Source of the DNA: Candidatus Roizmanbacteria bacterium RIFCSPHIGHO2_01_FULL_39_8
Lineage (GTDB): Bacteria; Patescibacteriota; Microgenomatia; UBA1406; GWC2-37-13
Assembly: GCA_001789355.1 (NCBI GenBank)
Contig: MFZI01000051.1
Coordinates: forward strand, 343 to 6,301
Direction: 5' to 3'
Length of the DNA stretch: 5,959 bases
Shown: one piece after another, positions 5,121 to 5,959 of the stretch
Layout of the letters: every line of letters begins with the position of its first letter
How positions within the stretch are numbered: the stretch's first letter is position 1
Notes under the pieces: model-generated
The model's database searches: none
The model's input: the letters and a program-made list of their open reading frames with translations, nothing else
Told to the model about the DNA's origin: nothing
Made by a program: the position numbers and the translations under genes

Positions 5121-5959
5121 ATCTGTTTGTCAAATCTCATTTGTAATACGGGAAATTTATTTGGATCTCCAAAATTTTTCTCTTGATAGAATTGAGTGAA
5201 AATAACCAATCTGGTGAGAGCCTCGATTAGGTCTCTTCTTGAACAGGCATAACTTATCCTAGTCCAGATACCAAGTTCGTTATCCCATGTTTTTTGAGAA
5301 ATCCCAAAGCAGGGTCCAACTTGGGTATAGGTGCCTAATGTAAACATCAATTTAGCAAGAAAATCCATAGAGTTTATGTCGCTACCTGGTTTTGCCGAAC
5401 GAACAAATGTATTGAAGGCAGCTTCGTCGGGAGACCAGCCAGAAGAAGAATTCGCCAACAAAGCCTTAACAATTTGTAGGTTACCCTTATAGTACTCAAG
5501 CACTTGAGTATCCCATGCATTCCATTCTTGAAACATAGTAATAAAGGAGTTCTTACTGAAGGCATAATCCTCCTCGCCGAAGGCATACTCAACAATCCTC
5601 TCAAGTGGGATATTTGGCGTGTTTTTCCTGAGAGCTTTTACTTTTCTCGCCAGTCCCTCAAAACTCAAAAGCGGTCCCACTGTCAAAGGGGGATTACATC
5701 GGCGGGATAAAACAATATTGGTTATGGTATCAACCATTTCTCTATCAGCGCTGGCGAGAAAACCTAATCTTTTACCTGCAAAATTCCTAGTTTTTGACAG
5801 ACTGTCAACTACCACCACTTTTTCTAATGCTCCTTGTTCCGCTGCTATCTGTAATATTCGAGAGCGATAATTTTCCTCATCGTCAAAATACATATTTTCG
5901 AAAATTCCATCGAAAAGAATATAGATACCTTTTTCCTTAGCCATACCAATTATTTCGGC
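5117..5959 (-). CDS. PLP-dependent aminotransferase-fold enzyme, paralogue of its neighbour, N-terminus outside window
   Basis: The frame stays open to the window edge: five codons (A-E-I-I-G) precede the Met at 5944, so that Met is internal and the gene starts outside. Numbered from it, 275 residues show the second half of a fold-type I PLP enzyme. Asp12 in ILFDGIFENM would bind the pyridine nitrogen, Lys51 in SLSKTRNFAGKRLGF is the predicted Schiff-base lysine, Arg59 belongs to the same motif, and Arg229 in IWTRISYA is the probable carboxylate-binding arginine. Phe15 takes the place of the usual cofactor Tyr, and Gly13 replaces the common Glu. The protein shares with its neighbour the block GPCFG, QKTWD, LG.W.RI and a long Lys-to-Arg interval, but is otherwise quite diverged, so the pair is not a recent duplication. 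Its stop overlaps the next start as ATGA. The operon promoter must lie upstream, outside the window. Confidence 0.82.
   Translation of the reverse strand, partial: AEIIGMAKEKGIYILFDGIFENMYFDDEENYRSRILQIAAEQGALEKVVVVDSLSKTRNFAGKRLGFLASADREMVDTITNIVLSRRCNPPLTVGPLLSFEGLARKVKALRKNTPNIPLERIVEYAFGEEDYAFSKNSFITMFQEWNAWDTQVLEYYKGNLQIVKALLANSSSGWSPDEAAFNTFVRSAKPGSDINSMDFLAKLMFTLGTYTQVGPCFGISQKTWDNELGIWTRISYACSRRDLIEALTRLVIFTQFYQEKNFGDPNKFPVLQMRFDKQI

Noticed and set aside
5374..5870. Open frames on both strands overlapping the partial PLP enzyme (5374-5604 -, 5504-5710 +, 5619-5870 +)
   Set aside because: They are out-of-frame shadows of a gene whose product has clear PLP-enzyme motifs; their translations show no domain-like pattern.
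1..5959. Alternative genetic code with TGA as glycine
   Set aside because: TGA acts as a clean stop at the end of the glycosyltransferase and of the partial PLP enzyme, and no gene needs read-through.

Overview
The window is a compact, AT-rich stretch of bacterial chromosome holding seven protein-coding genes, two of them cut by the window edges. It contains no RNA genes, mobile elements or CRISPR arrays. The longest stretch without a gene is 30 bases, and several neighbours overlap. TGA, TAA and TAG all act as ordinary stops. None of the five visible gene starts has a well-placed Shine-Dalgarno sequence. The tight packing, AT richness and style of the GT39-like membrane protein suggest a small-genome lineage such as the Candidate Phyla Radiation (Patescibacteria, possibly Microgenomates). 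That assignment is an inference made without any database search.

Left part (1-1617): a C-terminal fragment on the + strand that may be an SRPBCC/START-like domain protein converges on a long - strand gene. That gene encodes a multi-membrane-spanning GT-C (GT39/ArnT-like) glycosyltransferase. A short GC-rich hairpin formed by the last codons of the glycosyltransferase gene is placed to act as terminator for the + strand gene.

Middle (1618-2524): a 30-base divergent spacer carries overlapping candidate promoters, both predicting nearly leaderless mRNAs. To its right a peptidase S51 (dipeptidase E-like) gene overlaps by 11 bases a gene for a 75-residue membrane protein of unknown function.

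Right part (5959-2517, - strand): three genes form an apparent operon. Transcription enters from outside the window through a PLP-dependent aminotransferase-fold enzyme with its N-terminus missing. It continues through an ATGA overlap into a second, divergent member of the same unusual family, complete at 492 residues. After a 9-base gap comes an M20-family metallohydrolase, whose 3' end overlaps the small membrane gene tail to tail.

The two PLP proteins are the most interesting part. They share a Phe where class I aminotransferases normally have Tyr, about 50 extra residues between the PLP lysine and the C-terminal arginine, and a GPCFG...QKTWD...LG.W.RI signature. One inferred reading is that the M20 enzyme frees an amino acid from an amide-linked precursor and the PLP pair acts on it, or that the three take part in a small-molecule pathway continuing upstream. 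The sequence does not reveal the substrates.
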